From NCBI GenBank assembly GCA_026214975.1, contig JAOBSW010000552.1, forward strand, positions 248,001 through 312,000: DNA of 64,000 nucleotides, in the 5' to 3' direction. Of this stretch, positions 11,264 through 23,600 are shown piece after piece (the first letter of the stretch is position 1; every line of letters starts with the position of its first letter). Made by a program: the position numbers and the translations under genes. This DNA comes from Gentiana macrophylla. Taxonomy: Eukaryota > Streptophyta > Magnoliopsida > Gentianales > Gentianaceae. Under the pieces are notes generated by a model that worked only from the letters and a program-made list of their open reading frames with translations, searched no databases and was not told the origin of the DNA.

Positions 11264-13700
11264 AAATTATTGCTTGTCCTCAAGCAATGCACTCTCATCC
11301 CCAAAAATAAAAAATGAAATATTCATGAAGCTAAATCCTAAATGAACGACCTAATACTATATGAATGCAAAGCACCAAAAGAATTCCAATAATGACGCCC
11401 GTCCAACCTTTTCATCAACCTCGTATTTCATAATGCAAATCAAATGATAACAAAGCAAGGCACAACACACACTAGTATTCATACGACTAACTATAACATC
11501 ACTCGATCATAAACTTTAAAGGGGCAAAATGAAAGGGTCCTAACTTGTCCTCACGGGTAAACTCTCATTATACTGCATAGGGACAATTCACACACTCTCA
11601 AAAAATCAACACACAACCAAGCATTACCATAAGTTTGCATATCAATCAAATCTCCACCACTATGTAATCAAAATCCAATGCACAAATCATGAGGTCTTTC
11701 ACAGGGTTGTAGCGGGGCTAGGGACAGAAAATAAGATAGGGAAAAGGGAATATATATGGGCTAAATTGTCAAGGAGAATGAATGAATAACCACATCAATA
11801 ATCACATAGTCGCCAAGAACGAATCCCATTGAAACACAATATATGGCTCCAACCTTCGTCACAACATCATAAGGATTGAAGTGCAAACAATAACATCCAA
11901 AGAAGCTTGCAAAAATTGAGCTTGGAAACAAACTTCTTTTTCAATATATAAAACACTCCTTCAATATATGCTCTCTTTTTTTTTCTTCTTTTTTTCTCTT
12001 GTTTTCCTTATTTTTTTTATCATCAAATTTTTTTTTCCAACATTCACCCTTTTCTTTTTAGAGATCTTAAGACACACCTTCATTGCATAATCGTGAGCCA
12101 TACATCTATAGATATTCACTTCAAGGACTTTCTTAAAATTTAATGCAACTATTTGTACAATCTCCTGACAATAAGGTCAACAAAAAAAGGGGATATCGTA
12201 AGAAAAGGCCATGGGTTTAATTTCTGGAGTTTGTCAAAAGAAAGGGTCAGGCTAGACGGGGCTCACTAGGGGGTATTAAATATGGGAAGGCCAACAAAAG
12301 TGGGTCTAGAAAGGGGTTGAATCCTAGGTGCCTCAATCATTTAAGTGCACTAAACCTGAAAAAGGGTGGTCTCGAAATGCATGTCAACGCAAATTCTAGA
12401 ATGACATTGGAAGTGTGGATGCCACTGAAAGGGAAATATGGGCGAGTGCGCTCTTTGGCTAGGTGAAATCCTCACTTTTAAGTGGTTTTTCGTTAAGGCT
12501 CAATGGTTTTAGCTCCAAAGTTCACAAACAAGTGATATAAGGTGAGTGTGTATCAACAAAAGTGTGTGCTTGCATTGGTCAATTACCGTTTGAATATTAC
12601 TACTTCACACAAAATTTAAATGAAAAAGTTGGTAAAGTGTCATCAAAGGCATACTCGGTGCTTTGAAATCCTAAAATGTCCTAAAGATGCAATTCTAATA
12701 TGCAAATGCATGAAAAGCTAAAGTGGAAGGAAGAATGCAAAATATGGAATGAGATGCAACTAAAATGGTATGCATGATATGCAAAAGTACTAATCTAAAT
12801 ATGAAAAGAAAGAAAAAAAAAATAAAAGAAAAGGAATGAGAATACCTTACAATTCGGACCGTGGGGCGATGAAAAATAAGCCATGGACTCCATCGTGATT
12901 TCCGTATATTCAATGGCATCCGCTAAGATTATTGGAATGATTCCGGACTCACCGAAGACGCTTGTGGATGAAGGAGAGAAATGATGGAAATGTGGGAGGT
13001 GGGTTGAGGTAGAAGTCGGGTGGGAATTGATAGTTGTGGGTGGGAGAGACATTTATTTGAAAAAGCTATTTTATTTTATTTTATAGGTTTTTTTTGGTTT
13101 TTTTTTTTGTTTTTTTTGGGAGAAGCGGTGATGGTAGGATTATGGTGACGGCAAATTGTGTGAAAAGGGTGAAGCAATTGACGGGGGAGGGTGGTGGCTG
13201 TTCGGGTTTGTAAATTGGTGGAGTAAAAAGAAATATAATAAGTGAAAGGGTGAACATACGGGTGAGAAAGTATGGTGAAAGAAAGGAATTTGTTTTTTTT
13301 TTTTTTAGAGATGTCGTCTAGCACCCAAAATGATGTGATCACATCATAAATTAGTTACTCTCTGTTTCTTGGACCAAAAAAATGTTGAAAACACACCTTA
13401 AATCGATGTGATCACATCGTAATTATTTTACCCCCAATTTTTTATGCTTTTTTTTTTTTTGTGGAAAATCCCATCCCGATTACCTTAGGATCCCGACTTC
13501 ATGGGAAAGTGAAAATCACCTTTCTTGAACAAGTCCCCCAAGCTTGTGCATCCACACATGAACTTCAAATAAACACATCATATTTATTCACGGAATTCAG
13601 TTCTTCACCTACAAAACAGACAAAAGCTTCCACCAAACACGCAAATCTCTCTCTTTTTTACTTATTCATTAGAAAAACAAAACAAAATAAAATTAACAAA
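11264..13700 (-). other. Noncoding interior of the Athila-like element
   Basis: About 2.4 kb lies between the ORF region and the polypurine tract. It has T-rich runs at 11960-12060 and 13080-13130 and no ORF with recognisable similarity. In autonomous relatives pol would occupy this place. Confidence 0.6.
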
Positions 13701-13771
13701 TTTATTTTAATTGGGTTGCCTCCCAACAAGCGCTTTATTTTAATGTCTTTGGCTAGACATACTTACCTCAG

Positions 13772-14646
13772 CTATCCATTGTCAAATGGAATGGTTTTCC
13801 TTTCATGATTCTTCCTTGCATACTCAGTGAGTGAGCCATCCATCTCATCTTCAGGAAGAATCAGTTGTGCCTTGGCTCTAGGCACTTTGGTGAAGTATAT
13901 TCTCAAGAAAATAAGAACCGGATTAGGTGCTTCCACATCCCAGTTCATAATATAGTGATCCAGTGGGAAGACTACTTCCTTCTTGCTCACTTGCATGTCC
14001 ACGGCCATGTCAACACTTTTTTGCTCCAACGGCTCCTCAAATTTGAATTCCTCCAGATGATTTTCTTCATAATTAGACACATCATCCTCTAACTTCTCCA
14101 ACACCATGTGAATTTCTTCACCCTTTGGTTGATCATCATCATCATTATCATCAATCTCTGGTGTTGGATCAATCATAGGACAATCGTCTTCTTCATCATA
14201 CCATATAATACGAGAGGATGTTTTCAATCTTTGTTCTTGAAGCCGATCCACCTCAGTTTTCAGCTCGCCAATTTGTCTTTGCATATTTTGAACCCAGGCG
14301 ACATGCTCGTCTTTGAACTGTGAAGCCTCTTGTACCAACTCTCTAAGTGGCATCAATTTGGTTTGGATTTGTTGTGAAGCCTCTTGCACCAACTCTCGAA
14401 GTGAAATCATTTCGGTCTGGATTATCTGTGCAATATTGGTAGAAAAGGTCTGCACCAATTCTTCAAAAGTATTACCTGAAAACAAATTGACCCTTCTTGT
14501 TCAATGGGCGGCTGGAAAGTAGAGGTGTAGCCCCAATTCTGATTGAGCAGCTGTCTTGGACAATATCCCTCCTCATACAGGCTGTTCACCCGGTATCCGT
14601 ATTGATCATGATTCACCATAGGACTCGTGTAGTTGTAACCTGACAT
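13772..14646 (-). pseudogene. Gag-position ORF of the Athila-like element, unidentified protein
   Basis: Reading begins at an ATG at about 14646 (MSGYNYTSPMVNHDQYGY...) in a Tyr/Asn/Gln-rich segment. It shifts frame near 14470 and continues from FSGNTFEELVQTF to the stop at 13772. The second part has heptad-like Leu/Glu/Gln stretches with a duplicated 'LRELVQEASQ' block. That suggests a coiled coil of about 80 residues, followed by an acidic Asp/Glu-rich centre and a Lys/Arg-rich tail. The N-terminal composition and the coiled coil recall the C-terminal part of Athila Gag, but there is no CCHC zinc knuckle. I do not recognise the C-terminal half. The frameshift means it is probably not expressed intact. 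Confidence 0.55.
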
Positions 14647-14721
14647 GCTTGCAAACAAGGGAAACACAAAACAAAACAAAACTATATACAAAATTTTAAA
14701 AGAAATAAATCACTTAACACC

Positions 14722-14742
14722 GTTCCCCGGCAACGGCGCCAA
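14722..14742 (-). promoter_or_regulatory. Primer binding site (tRNA-Asp type)
   Basis: The minus strand reads TGGCGCCGTTGCCGGGGA directly downstream of the LTR end ...CGACCCACCA. This is the PBS form known for Athila/Tat-lineage elements. Confidence 0.85.
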
Positions 14743-14746
14743 AATT

Positions 14747-16578
14747 TGGTGGGTCGTCAAACCACCAAAGATAAATCACCTACAACCTCTATAGCTAGTA
14801 TAGCAAAAGTAAGGGTCGAACCCACAGGGAACGGTGGACTTATTTCTTATAAATTTTGTAAAACAAAAGATATTTGGGTTTTTATCTAATTTCCTAAAAA
14901 GAAATGAAAAATAAACGAAGAAAAGTTCCAGTCAATTAATCATTTCCTCCTCAAATCCTACGATTGATCATCGATTCAATGATGACTCGTTAAATTATTA
15001 ATAAATTGGTTATAGTCACCGACAACCGCCAAGTGACCAATCTCTCCTAAATTCGATAATCAAGGCACGGTCGTTAATTATTCTCTAACCGGAAGACACC
15101 CCTAGACACGGTCATGGGTGTTTGGAATCCCGGAAGCATTAAGGCTTGAGAGACCCAATTCAAGGTATTAATCCAACCGGACTAATTTTAACCTAGGTTA
15201 TCTATTTCCACAACAGGGAATCTTACGGGCTACGAACCGGCAGGTAATGTGTTGTTTACCACTAAAACTCAATCTTTTATGGCAACCGCCTAAGATCGAT
15301 TTTGGTACTAGATCAATATAACCGCTTAATCATCGCGCGCCAACAATTAAACGAATAATTCTAATTCTATATTGAAAACAGAAAACAGACAAATACCAAC
15401 AATCAAACGAGGAGATAACACAATTAGATCTCACAACCACACGAAATTGAGGGTTCAATAATCAATTAACTGGAATAAAACTAACTACTCATAGAAATAA
15501 AATAATATAAACAAATATTATAGTACCTTCGGAATGGAAAATATGAAAGAACGGAAAAAAAAAAGTTGCCGGCAGCCACTTGAAAGTGATCCGCCCTCTG
15601 TTCCTTTCGTAATCCCTTCTCCCCACCCTTTTTTTATTCAAAACCTACCTATGAAGCACGGACACGGACACGGGAACGGCGCACGACACGACACGGACAC
15701 GGCGACACGGTTACTTTCAGAATTTGAGGGAACGACACGCCGCCGACACGTTTTAATATATATATATATGTATATTAATATATATATTATTAAAAAAACA
15801 TAGACGTAGGTTGATGCCAATTCGCAGGACGGATTGCATTCCTTGCGTGTCCCTTACGTGTCCCGCCGTGTCCCTTGCGTGTCCCCGCCGTGTCCCCAAC
15901 GTGTCCCGCCGTGTCCCCAACGTGTCGGGCCGTGTCCCGCCGTGTCCCCAGCGTGTCGGGCCGTGTCCCCAGCGTGTCGGGCCGTGTCGGAATTCAAAAT
16001 TTGAATTTAACATTATTTTAATCGAGCGACACGTTTCCGACACGTGTCGGGAGCGTGTCGGGCGCGTGTCGGGCTGAAAATGTGTCGGACACAGCGCACG
16101 GCGACCTAATTGAAGTGTCGGTGCTTCATAGAAACCTACCTAATACCTCATATCCTAACTCTCTCAATTCACGTAATATGCCAAATATGGGCCCAGCCCA
16201 ATTATTTTTCCTAAGTTATTCGGGTGACTTTTATGGGAAATAATAATAAATAAATAATAAAACTTAATAATAAAAAAGGGTCCTTCTAATAAAAACTTAA
16301 TGTGACTAAAGATCGAAAATGCACGATTGGCTTTAATAGCTCTGTCTTCTCGGGATTCCGATATAGACGAAAACTGAAATTCTCGGATCTTGAAACGCCG
16401 CTTTCTCCAATCTTCCACAAAGCATCCAAAACTGCTCTTTAAGTCCTGAAATCTTCCATCGCTGCTCACGAGCTCTTAAAACCAGAAAATCATCTAAAAC
16501 ATACCCGGAACGGAGCATTTTCCGACAAAATAGATATACAACACGCACAGAAAATTCCCATAAAATATGGTCTCATCA
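14747..16578 (-). repeat. 5' LTR of the Athila-like element
   Basis: The LTR has TG...CA ends (minus strand TGATGAGACC... to ...GACCCACCA). It is 1832 bp including a 483-bp MITE and its 8-bp TSD copy. It matches 10736-11250 directly and 10120-10728 in inverted orientation. Confidence 0.87.
15649..16131. mobile_element. MITE with CTATGAAGCAC TIRs inside the 5' LTR
   Basis: The terminal inverted repeats are CTATGAAGCACGGACAC and CTATGAAGCACCGACAC (one mismatch). The flanks are the perfect 8-bp TSD AAACCTAC (15641-15648 and 16132-16139). The empty site is preserved in the partner LTR near 10805. The interior is GTGTCC/GGACAC repeats plus a TA run. The 8-bp TSD favours a hAT-type mobiliser. A longer 11-bp match would suit a MULE but needs shorter TIRs. 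Confidence 0.9.
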
Positions 16579-16689
16579 TTAGGATGACTCGAATGCCTCA
16601 AGGGCTCGACTCTTCTTTGTTGTGGGATGGGTCCCGACTCCCACTAACCTTCTACATGATCAGTTTCTGACGAATTTGCAGGGATATTC

Positions 16690-17825
16690 TGTTGGGAAGG
16701 TGTATCGTGTGTGGAGTGATTTACGGAACAGATCCGTAATTTACGGAAGTAATTACGGAATATTAAATTAGAAATAAATACAGGAACAGGAAATTAGATT
16801 AATCAGTTAGATCTAACACAACAACTATTACCATGCAGATCTAATCTCAAACAATGAATAATATATAGTACGATGCATAAATCAAAGGACTAGAGATCAA
16901 ACCGAGGCGAGTAGTTACTCTTTCCTTAAGACAAATTGCTCCGGTATGGTGCCCACGGTAGTAGCAACTGTCTCCCAAGATACAACGGCTTTCGTCTCTG
17001 ATTTAGAGGCACTTCAAAAATCCGAGCTCCGGCGAACTTACAGAGTGCTCCGACTTCGCTTCGACTCAAGAACTAGATCTGTATGAGAGACTCTTTTTGT
17101 GGTGGAAAAGAGAGGAGAAAATTGAATGATTAACCTTCATCCATGGGGTACTTTATATAGTGGAGAAGAGGAGCCAATGCTCGAATTTGATTGGCCGAAA
17201 CACATCATCAAACTTTTCCCCTTGGAAAAGTAACGGCCGACTTTTCCCTCAAGAAAATCATCTAGGCCGCCCCATTTACTCCACATGCATGTTGGGATAA
17301 AATCCCTCATTCTGATTGGTCGGATGATGTGTCGTCTGAATTCTAATTGGTCGAATGACTCAATGAATTCTGATTGGTCGAATGACACAATCACATTCCA
17401 AAATTAATTTTATGGTTAATTTCATAAAAAAAATTGTCCAAATAATTAATAGCCACACCCGAGCCGGACTGCGGCGGCGTGCGCGCGTGTGTGAAATAAT
17501 CTAAGTCCTCCCTCCTGCACAAAAGTGTCTTGCCCCTTGGGGCACATCTATAAGAGTATACACTAGCTCTTATTACTTGAGCTCACAAGCCTCAAGTTAC
17601 CTATGTGGGAGAATGGGGTGAGGTCCTCCCTTCAACTCCCATCTCCTATATATTTTCTACCAACTTTAGCCATTAATTTCTCATTCACCCGACATCCGAA
17701 TCGAGTGATTCAAAAGCCCAGTATTTAATCATATCATTAACTCTCGATGACATACATCGGAGCCTATCCGTAATTAGTGCTAAAGTTGAATATTCAATCC
17801 TCCAAAAAAGGCTTTTTCTCCAACA
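16690..17825 (-). mobile_element. Solo LTR, minus strand
   Basis: It starts TGTTGGGAAGG and ends TTCTCCAACA, with the identical 5-bp TSD TATTC at 16685-16689 and 17826-17830. A TATATAAAG box lies on the minus strand (plus CTTTATATA, about 17151). No internal retrotransposon sequence is present, so the interior was lost by LTR-LTR recombination. Family is probably copia, by the short TGTTGGG/CCAACA ends. Confidence 0.85.
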
Positions 17826-17830
17826 TATTC

Positions 17831-18619
17831 ATTATGATAACTCTATATTGTGCAAATATAGATTGGAAAGCTCAAAGCTCTGTTTTGCAGGGATATTCAT
17901 TAAGTTGCTGTTTATACTTACTCAATTTTTTTTTTATTTTTTTTATTTGTTTTTGCATTGCCAAAAACGACCTCGTGTTAAACGTTTGAACTGTTTGTGT
18001 GTTGCAAGGATGCATAAACACTTCGTTATTTATGGTTTGACAGAACTCCTTCGAAAAAGGTTTGATCAATTCTATTGTAATCCGATCTGTACGTCGAGTC
18101 CAATAATATGGAGCCCAGAATCCTCCCACTCGAACTCGAATACTTGGAGCAATATAACCTCGGAGGAGGAATCAGTTGACTAAACAAAAAACCAAAAGTG
18201 CATTTGTTTTCATGATTTTACACCGGACATGTTTTGTGTAGTGTGTTTGAAGATATAGGCTGATGATCGATTGAGTATATATTTTGCAGTTATTTTGAAT
18301 TGTTGGCTAGGCCTAACTTTTTGTTGTCTTAAGCATGCATGTCAGCATGACCTGCTGTTAAAGCATCCTTGTTTTTTTTTAAAGGGAAAACGGTATGCAG
18401 GGGCGGCACCACATTAAGTGAGTCGATCTGCTAAAAAATATTGACCTATAAGGAGATATAATGTACGAGGCTAAGTTTAGAAGACAAGAAAATGACAAAT
18501 TTCTGACCCGTATCTCGAATTTTCTGGTCTGTGTAAGTAGATTTGCGGTGTTAATTATCTGCTATCATTATCATATGATTTGTCAAAAGCTATGTTTATG
18601 AAATTTACCTATACTAGGT
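17831..18619. other. Spacer without recognisable genes
   Basis: No ORF with recognisable similarity. A 15-bp block (TTTGCAGGGATATTC) occurs both at 16675 (left of the solo LTR) and at 17884, an old local duplication. A lone GCAGGGGCGGCACC near 18398 resembles a transposon end, but no partner end was found. Confidence 0.5.
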
Positions 18620-18628
18620 ATTTGCTAT

Positions 18629-18836
18629 GGAATTGCGATCCTCTGCCGTGTTCCCCCTCTGCCGTGTTGTGCTGTGAGCCTAAAACGGCGTCGTTTCAGG
18701 CCGAAGCGACGCCGTTTTGATTGTGGTTTTTTTTAAGGTCGGAACCAAACGGTGTCGTTTCGGGCCGAAGCGACGCCGCTTTTGCGTCATAAAGACGGGT
18801 CTTGTGCTCATTTCACATGCAGAGGATCGGGGGTCC
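18629..18836. mobile_element. Mutator-type MITE with 9-bp TSD
   Basis: The ends GGAATTGCGATCCTCTGC and, inverted, GGACCCCCGATCCTCTGC are flanked by the perfect 9-bp TSD ATTTGCTAT (18620-18628 and 18837-18845). The interior carries repeated AACGGCGTCGTTT-like palindromes. The 9-bp TSD is typical of Mutator-like elements. Confidence 0.85.
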
Positions 18837-18946
18837 ATTTGCTATGTTACATATTTGTTGGAATCCTACTGCGAGACTAATTAGTTGAGAGTTTCACTCC
18901 ATCCATTGAAAACAAAGCACATGGTATTCTTTTAAGGGATCATGAC

Positions 18947-19122
18947 CTGTCCAATTTGTGTGTCTAATTTCGGAGTCTAAGTAAAAACGATGTCGTTTAT
19001 GCGTGTTTTAATTTTTTGGTTTTGGTTTTTTGTTTTTATTTTATTTTCTTCATGAAATAAAGCACACATAAAACAACGTCGTTTTTACTTAGACACCGAA
19101 ATTAGACACACAAATTGGACAG
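18947..19122. mobile_element. MITE with long terminal inverted repeats
   Basis: CTGTCCAATTTGTGTGTC...AAAACGATGTCGTTT on the left is mirrored by AAACAACGTCGTTTTT...GACACACAAATTGGACAG on the right, about 60 bp of near-perfect TIR around a T-rich loop. The flanks do not form an exact TSD. Confidence 0.8.
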
Positions 19123-19470
19123 ATGATCTCATCCATTCTTTTAAAGAGTTTATGATGGCCTACTTTGTTTATAATTTTGTTTATAGTGTATTTAATGACA
19201 CATGTCATGTTTTAGTGTTTACAATCTCTCACATAGTAGTGGTGTTTAGGGGTGATGTGGATAAATCTCAATCATCCACTTGGTATCACTCACTAATACA
19301 TGTTGTGTAATAACTATTCTCTTTGAATTTTTGCTTATCTTTTTGTTGTGTGTGGTGTGGAAATTTGTGTATGTAGTATATAATATAAGGGAAGTGGTTT
19401 AAAAGGACAAAAAATAAGGAGAAACTGAGAATCAGGACAGTGGAAATATAAATTGGGTGATAAGGACAAA

Positions 19471-19538
19471 TCCACTGTAATAACCCCAAATCCACTGTAA
19501 TAACCCCAAATCCACTGTAATAACCCCAAATCCACTGT
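19471..19538. repeat. 20-bp tandem repeat
   Basis: TCCACTGTAATAACCCCAAA is repeated three times exactly (19471-19530), with an 8-bp partial copy after it. Confidence 0.9.
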
Positions 19539-20973
19539 TTGCTGCAGTGGAACTGACTCCAAATATAATGTTTCACTATCACAGTGGAATTAGGATCTAT
19601 CCTTTTTACCCAGAAAAATATTTCACCGTCTTCTTTACATATTTCTATGTTCAAATTGTCCTTTTTGACAATAAACCCTATAATATATGATGTATTTTTT
19701 TTGGGAGAAGGGGCTAGAAGGATGTAACATCCCGACTTTTCGTAAAAGGGTAAAATAGTAATTGGATTTAATCACTACGACCTAATTATTATTTGTTCTT
19801 TTTACTTAATTAAAAAGGATTTAATTAAGGGATTTTGTTATTCAATTAATAGATTTAATTAATAGCTATTTTAGGAAGATAATAGCCAAAATCCACTCTT
19901 ATTATGTCACGCAAATTCAGAAGAAAAAAAAAGATGCAACGGCAATCTGAAGGAGAAGCAGCGCAGAAGATGCCAGAAAAAAGGGAGAACGTAATCTTCA
20001 ACCGTGTGACCAATCCGTTCATCTGTTCAAGATGCCACAGGAGAGAAAAGTGATCAGCGCGAGGAGACGCAACTTTGGAAAATAACATCTCTCAATTTCT
20101 TAAGTTTTCAGTTTAGCCCTAGTTTTCGGTATTCGTAGAATACAATTCTTGAAAAATTCGTATCTTTCAATCCGTAACTCTGTTTTTCAGCCATGAGTAG
20201 TCGAAACGATAGTCTTGGAGCGTAGATCATTCTAAAAATAGATATGCAGCAGTTAATCCAGGTAATCTGTAGTTATATGGACTTTTTCAGTTTCGGTTTT
20301 CTGCAAAGAAATTGGATTTTAGGGTTTCTCGTTGATCAAATAGGTTTTGGGGTTGAGGATCAACAGTTGTTGCATTTGCTTGACGTTTTGCTAGAAATTA
20401 AGGTAAGAGGCTCTTCCTAATGAGTAATTATAGTTTTATAATGATAGGTTGAGTTTTGGTGTTGTTTGGTGATAGAATTCATGCTAAGTTGTAATTAATA
20501 AGATGTGATATGTTTTGGTATATTTGTGTTGAGTTTTAAATTTCTATTTTTTTGATTCAATAACATTAATTAAATATGAACAAGCCCCGAGTGAGTTTCT
20601 GATGCGTTTGGTTCCGGCACCGGACGTACTCTTAAAGGGAGTTGAAGTTCGGGACCTTCGGAAGAGCATGAAAGGGCTTGTGCTTTGATGAACTAGAGTT
20701 CATCAATGTCTGTGTATTTGCTAGGACTTTTCCGTGTCTAGTGGTCTAGGAAAGAGAGTAGTGTATGTGAGGGAGCTTACCTGAAAACACTTAGGTGGCT
20801 AGTTAATTCACAGTAAATAATAACATATGTGTAGTAAAAGCTAAAACGTCATTTATTCTCGGTTAGGCACTGATTCAAATCGGCGATGTGATACGTTCAT
20901 AAAAGGTGGACAACACTACTGGCTCAAAAGGCTGAAGGGTAGTGGAGGAAATCCATCGAACGTAGATGCATAC

Positions 20974-22520
20974 TGTCACGGATTTATCTAACACAAAACA
21001 AGTAATAATCCGGTTAACCTCAAGTATAAGGATCGTAGTAATAGTGGTTAATGCCGGGTCGATCTTACGGGGAACTGGCGATTGCTAACCCTAGTTTTTG
21101 TTTAACTAACTAACCTATGTCACGATTACTAAACTAAACAGCGAATGAAACAAAACAAAACAGAAAATAAAACTAGACAGAGGATGTAATCCAAAGCTAG
21201 GAAGAATACGGGTTGCGAACTTATTTAAACTAAACTAAGATGGAAATAAAAGTAAACTAACTAAACAAATTCAAGTTTTAAGGATTTAAATCAAGTGTAT
21301 AACGTGCAAACGAGGATTGATCCACCTATCCAACAAGCATTGATTTCCTATCTCGATTATATTGTGGTTTTTATCTAAGTTGTGATTCACCTTATCTAAA
21401 CATGAACCCTAATTCCTTAGAAAGTTCATCTATTAATCTATTATCTTCCGATGTAAGATTAATGCGTTTTCTAACCAAAGGTGTAAACTTTATGTTTATA
21501 ATCTAGCAATTAGACCTATTAACTTCCGTTATGATAGATTCAAATTACTACTCTTATTCATGGTGATCTAAGGTTTATTAAGACTTCCATCAACAATAAA
21601 CAATCACACATGCATATCTTCCGATGTAAAATCAATTAAACGTAATAAACATGAATAAGAAACAACCTTTAAATAAAAACTCACAGTACAACGAAGAAAA
21701 CGAAATCAACAATCGTTGGATGGCTTCACAATACTCGTTTGATGAAGCTTTTAGCCTCTAAACATCCTCAAGAACTCGAATTTGCCAGAAATAGTACATA
21801 AAAAGTAACTAGTTTAATCTAGATCTAAAGTGCATAAAAACTGGAATAAAAGAAGAAAAACGCAGCCTAAAGCCGCCCCTAGGTTTAGGGTTTTGAATAA
21901 TGAGTGTATGGTATGTTTTGGGTTGAGAAACAGCCGCTTATTTATAGATTTTAAAGTCGGTTTCAGCAAGTCGGCTACCGGACGCCCGTCTGGTTCCTTG
22001 AACGCCCGTCCACTCTTCAATAAAACTTCGAATCGGGCCGAGTCATGACCAGACGCTCGTCCACACAGCGTCCACTTCAGCGTCCAAACTTTCTGAATCA
22101 AAGATGTCATCCTGGACGCTCGTTCAGTTTCAGCAAACGCCCGTCCACTGGACGGAACCTGGACGCCAGTCCAATATGATTGAATTTCGATTTCTTGATC
22201 TCTATCTCTTTTCTTCTTGTCATTTCCTTCATTATCTCTTTCATCATCAAATATTTCGACTCTTATCTCCTTCTGATCATCATGTGAGCCTCAAACACGT
22301 ATCTATAACACATAAAAACTTCGCAAAATGTAATATCGCTCAAATAATCATAAAAACATAATTAAAACACATAAATCAACCTATTTTGCGATTAACTCAT
22401 CTAAAATATCATTTACTCAATATTTCCATTAAACACACGTTTCTTATGCAAATTAATACAAATATGGGGGAAATTATCATAAAACATAGTGTTATAAATC
22501 GTATAAATTCACCCTTAACA
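20974..22520 (-). mobile_element. Solo LTR-B (Athila/Tat-like), minus strand
   Basis: The plus strand reads TGTCACGG...CCCTTAACA between two CATAC TSDs (20969-20973 and 22521-22525). On the minus strand it starts TGTTAAGGGTGAA like LTR-A and LTR-C. It sits inside LTR1, and removing it with one TSD restores LTR1. The interior is missing, hence a solo LTR. Confidence 0.9.
21941..22172 (-). promoter_or_regulatory. CG-word array plus TATA box of LTR-B
   Basis: Variants of TGGACGGGCGTCCA are spread over 21980-22172 (for example GGACGCTCGTTC, CGCCCGTCCACTGGACGG). The minus-strand TATA-like TCTATAAATA lies at about 21940-21949, just downstream of the array in LTR sense. Same arrangement as in LTR-A and LTR-C but more diverged. 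Confidence 0.55.
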
Positions 22521-23215
22521 CATACCGGGGAGATCCCAGGACTATCGGTGCTAATTACCGTAGTTGGCAAGTATATCTCGTGGTGGAATTTTCACCATGC
22601 ATTGTGTCCTTGAGTAATGATGTAACCAAGATAAACTAAGCTAGAAACGTTTAGTCATGACATGTCGATGGGCATGGATTGAACCTTTGATTAAGTCGGT
22701 CTCATAAAGATAATTTAATAATCATAATAATAACTTTTCGTTGTATAACTTAGTTATTCATTAACTTCTCACTTTTACTAAGTACTTTGTACTTACCTCC
22801 TTTGCATTTTATTTTGTATGCATTGTGGGGTGAGAAGACGAACAGGTTGATCAGGTAGATGACGACTTTTGAAGGCTTTGAAGTCTTGATGAAGTTTCTA
22901 GTTCCTTTTCTTTGTAAAGGTTGTACTAGACTAGTTGTATTTATTTTCTTAGACTTATTTTATTTCTATTTAAGACCTCGTATTGTATAAGTCTTTGGGT
23001 TTTTCGTCGTTGTAATTTAACTATCCATCTTTAGTATGGTTAATTTCTATTCTTAGTAGCATTTATGTTTTACCCGAGTCTTTTTAGCTTCCGTTTGCTT
23101 TTATTTGATACGACAACGTAGAGGCTTGCGTATAATATTAGATTTATTTAATGCTATACGCGCCGAACGTTTCTCTTCCGGATAAGGGCTCGGTTTCCGG
23201 GAGCGGGGCGTTACA

Positions 23216-23600
23216 GTTGGTATCAGAGAAAAGCGTCATTTCTTTCCTAGGCTTCTCCCCTCTAAGATGAGACTTCTTTAGACCTTTTTGAACCCTTCTA
23301 ATCTCTCTTGATCTTGGTGGTAAATTCTCGTAGGATTATGAATCCTTAAAACGTGGTTAAGTTGCACTAGGTCCAAGTGAAAAGTCTCATTAGGCGAAGG
23401 TTAGGTTGAGTTTTAAGCTCACATCTCTTATGTGATCCTCTTAAGTTTTGTTCCTTTCGAGAACCCTTATTAGGATCCCTCGTTCCTTTTGGAATCTTCG
23501 AATCTTTCTCTAATTTTCTTTCTTTTTGAGGTTTTAATGCTTTCGTAATGCTACATTTGGTTCAAATCACTTCCTTGTAACTTGGTGTTTTGCAAAATGA
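23216..23600 (+). promoter_or_regulatory. PBS and leader of the truncated chromovirus
   Basis: TGGTATCAGAG at 23218-23228 is complementary to the 3' end of initiator Met tRNA. About 370 bp of leader-like sequence follows without gag. Confidence 0.7.

Larger units (their letters stand above)
10736..16578 (-). mobile_element. Non-autonomous Athila-like Ty3/gypsy element
   Basis: On the minus strand the order is 5' LTR (16578-14747), tRNA-Asp-type PBS (TGGCGCCGTTGCCGGGGA, about 14742-14724), one ORF region (14646-13772), a long noncoding tail, polypurine tract AAGTGTGGGGGAG (plus 11251-11263), and a partial 3' LTR (11250-10736). RT, RNase H and integrase are absent from the 3.5-kb interior, so it cannot move by itself. 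The PBS type is known from Athila/Tat elements. The plus-strand block TTGGGTTGCCTCCCAACAAG (about 13710-13730) downstream of the ORF is one I associate with Athila-type elements. The left LTR is interrupted at 10736 and no TSD can be found. Confidence 0.85.
19723..23215 (+). mobile_element. Chromovirus 5' LTR (LTR1) interrupted by a solo LTR
   Basis: It starts TGTAACATCCCGAC and ends GAGCGGGGCGTTACA, and is followed by a PBS (TGGTATCAGAG, 23218-23228). It is therefore a 5' LTR on the plus strand. Without the 1547-bp insertion and its TSD it is about 1.94 kb, the size of LTR0. It shares the same internal blocks. The leader after the PBS fades near 23600 and no coding domain follows, so the element is truncated. 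Confidence 0.88.

Noticed and set aside
13461..13808. 115-residue plus-strand ORF
   Set aside because: It is antisense to the noncoding tail and ORF end of the Athila-like element and has no recognisable similarity.
15753..16077. Arg/Pro-rich ORFs on both strands
   Set aside because: They are translations of the GTGTCC repeats inside the MITE at 15649-16131.
16580..16690. Possible exon (open frame before the solo LTR, ...NLQGYSVGKVYRVW)
   Set aside because: The frame is short, has no recognisable similarity and crosses into the solo LTR.
16675..17898. The 15-bp repeat TTTGCAGGGATATTC as a LINE-type TSD around 16690-17884
   Set aside because: The exact 5-bp TATTC with TG...CA ends explains the insertion better. 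The longer match includes host sequence already duplicated at 17884.
19286..19654. 122-residue minus-strand ORF with WGYYSGFGVIT repeats
   Set aside because: It is a translation of the 20-bp tandem repeat at 19471-19538.
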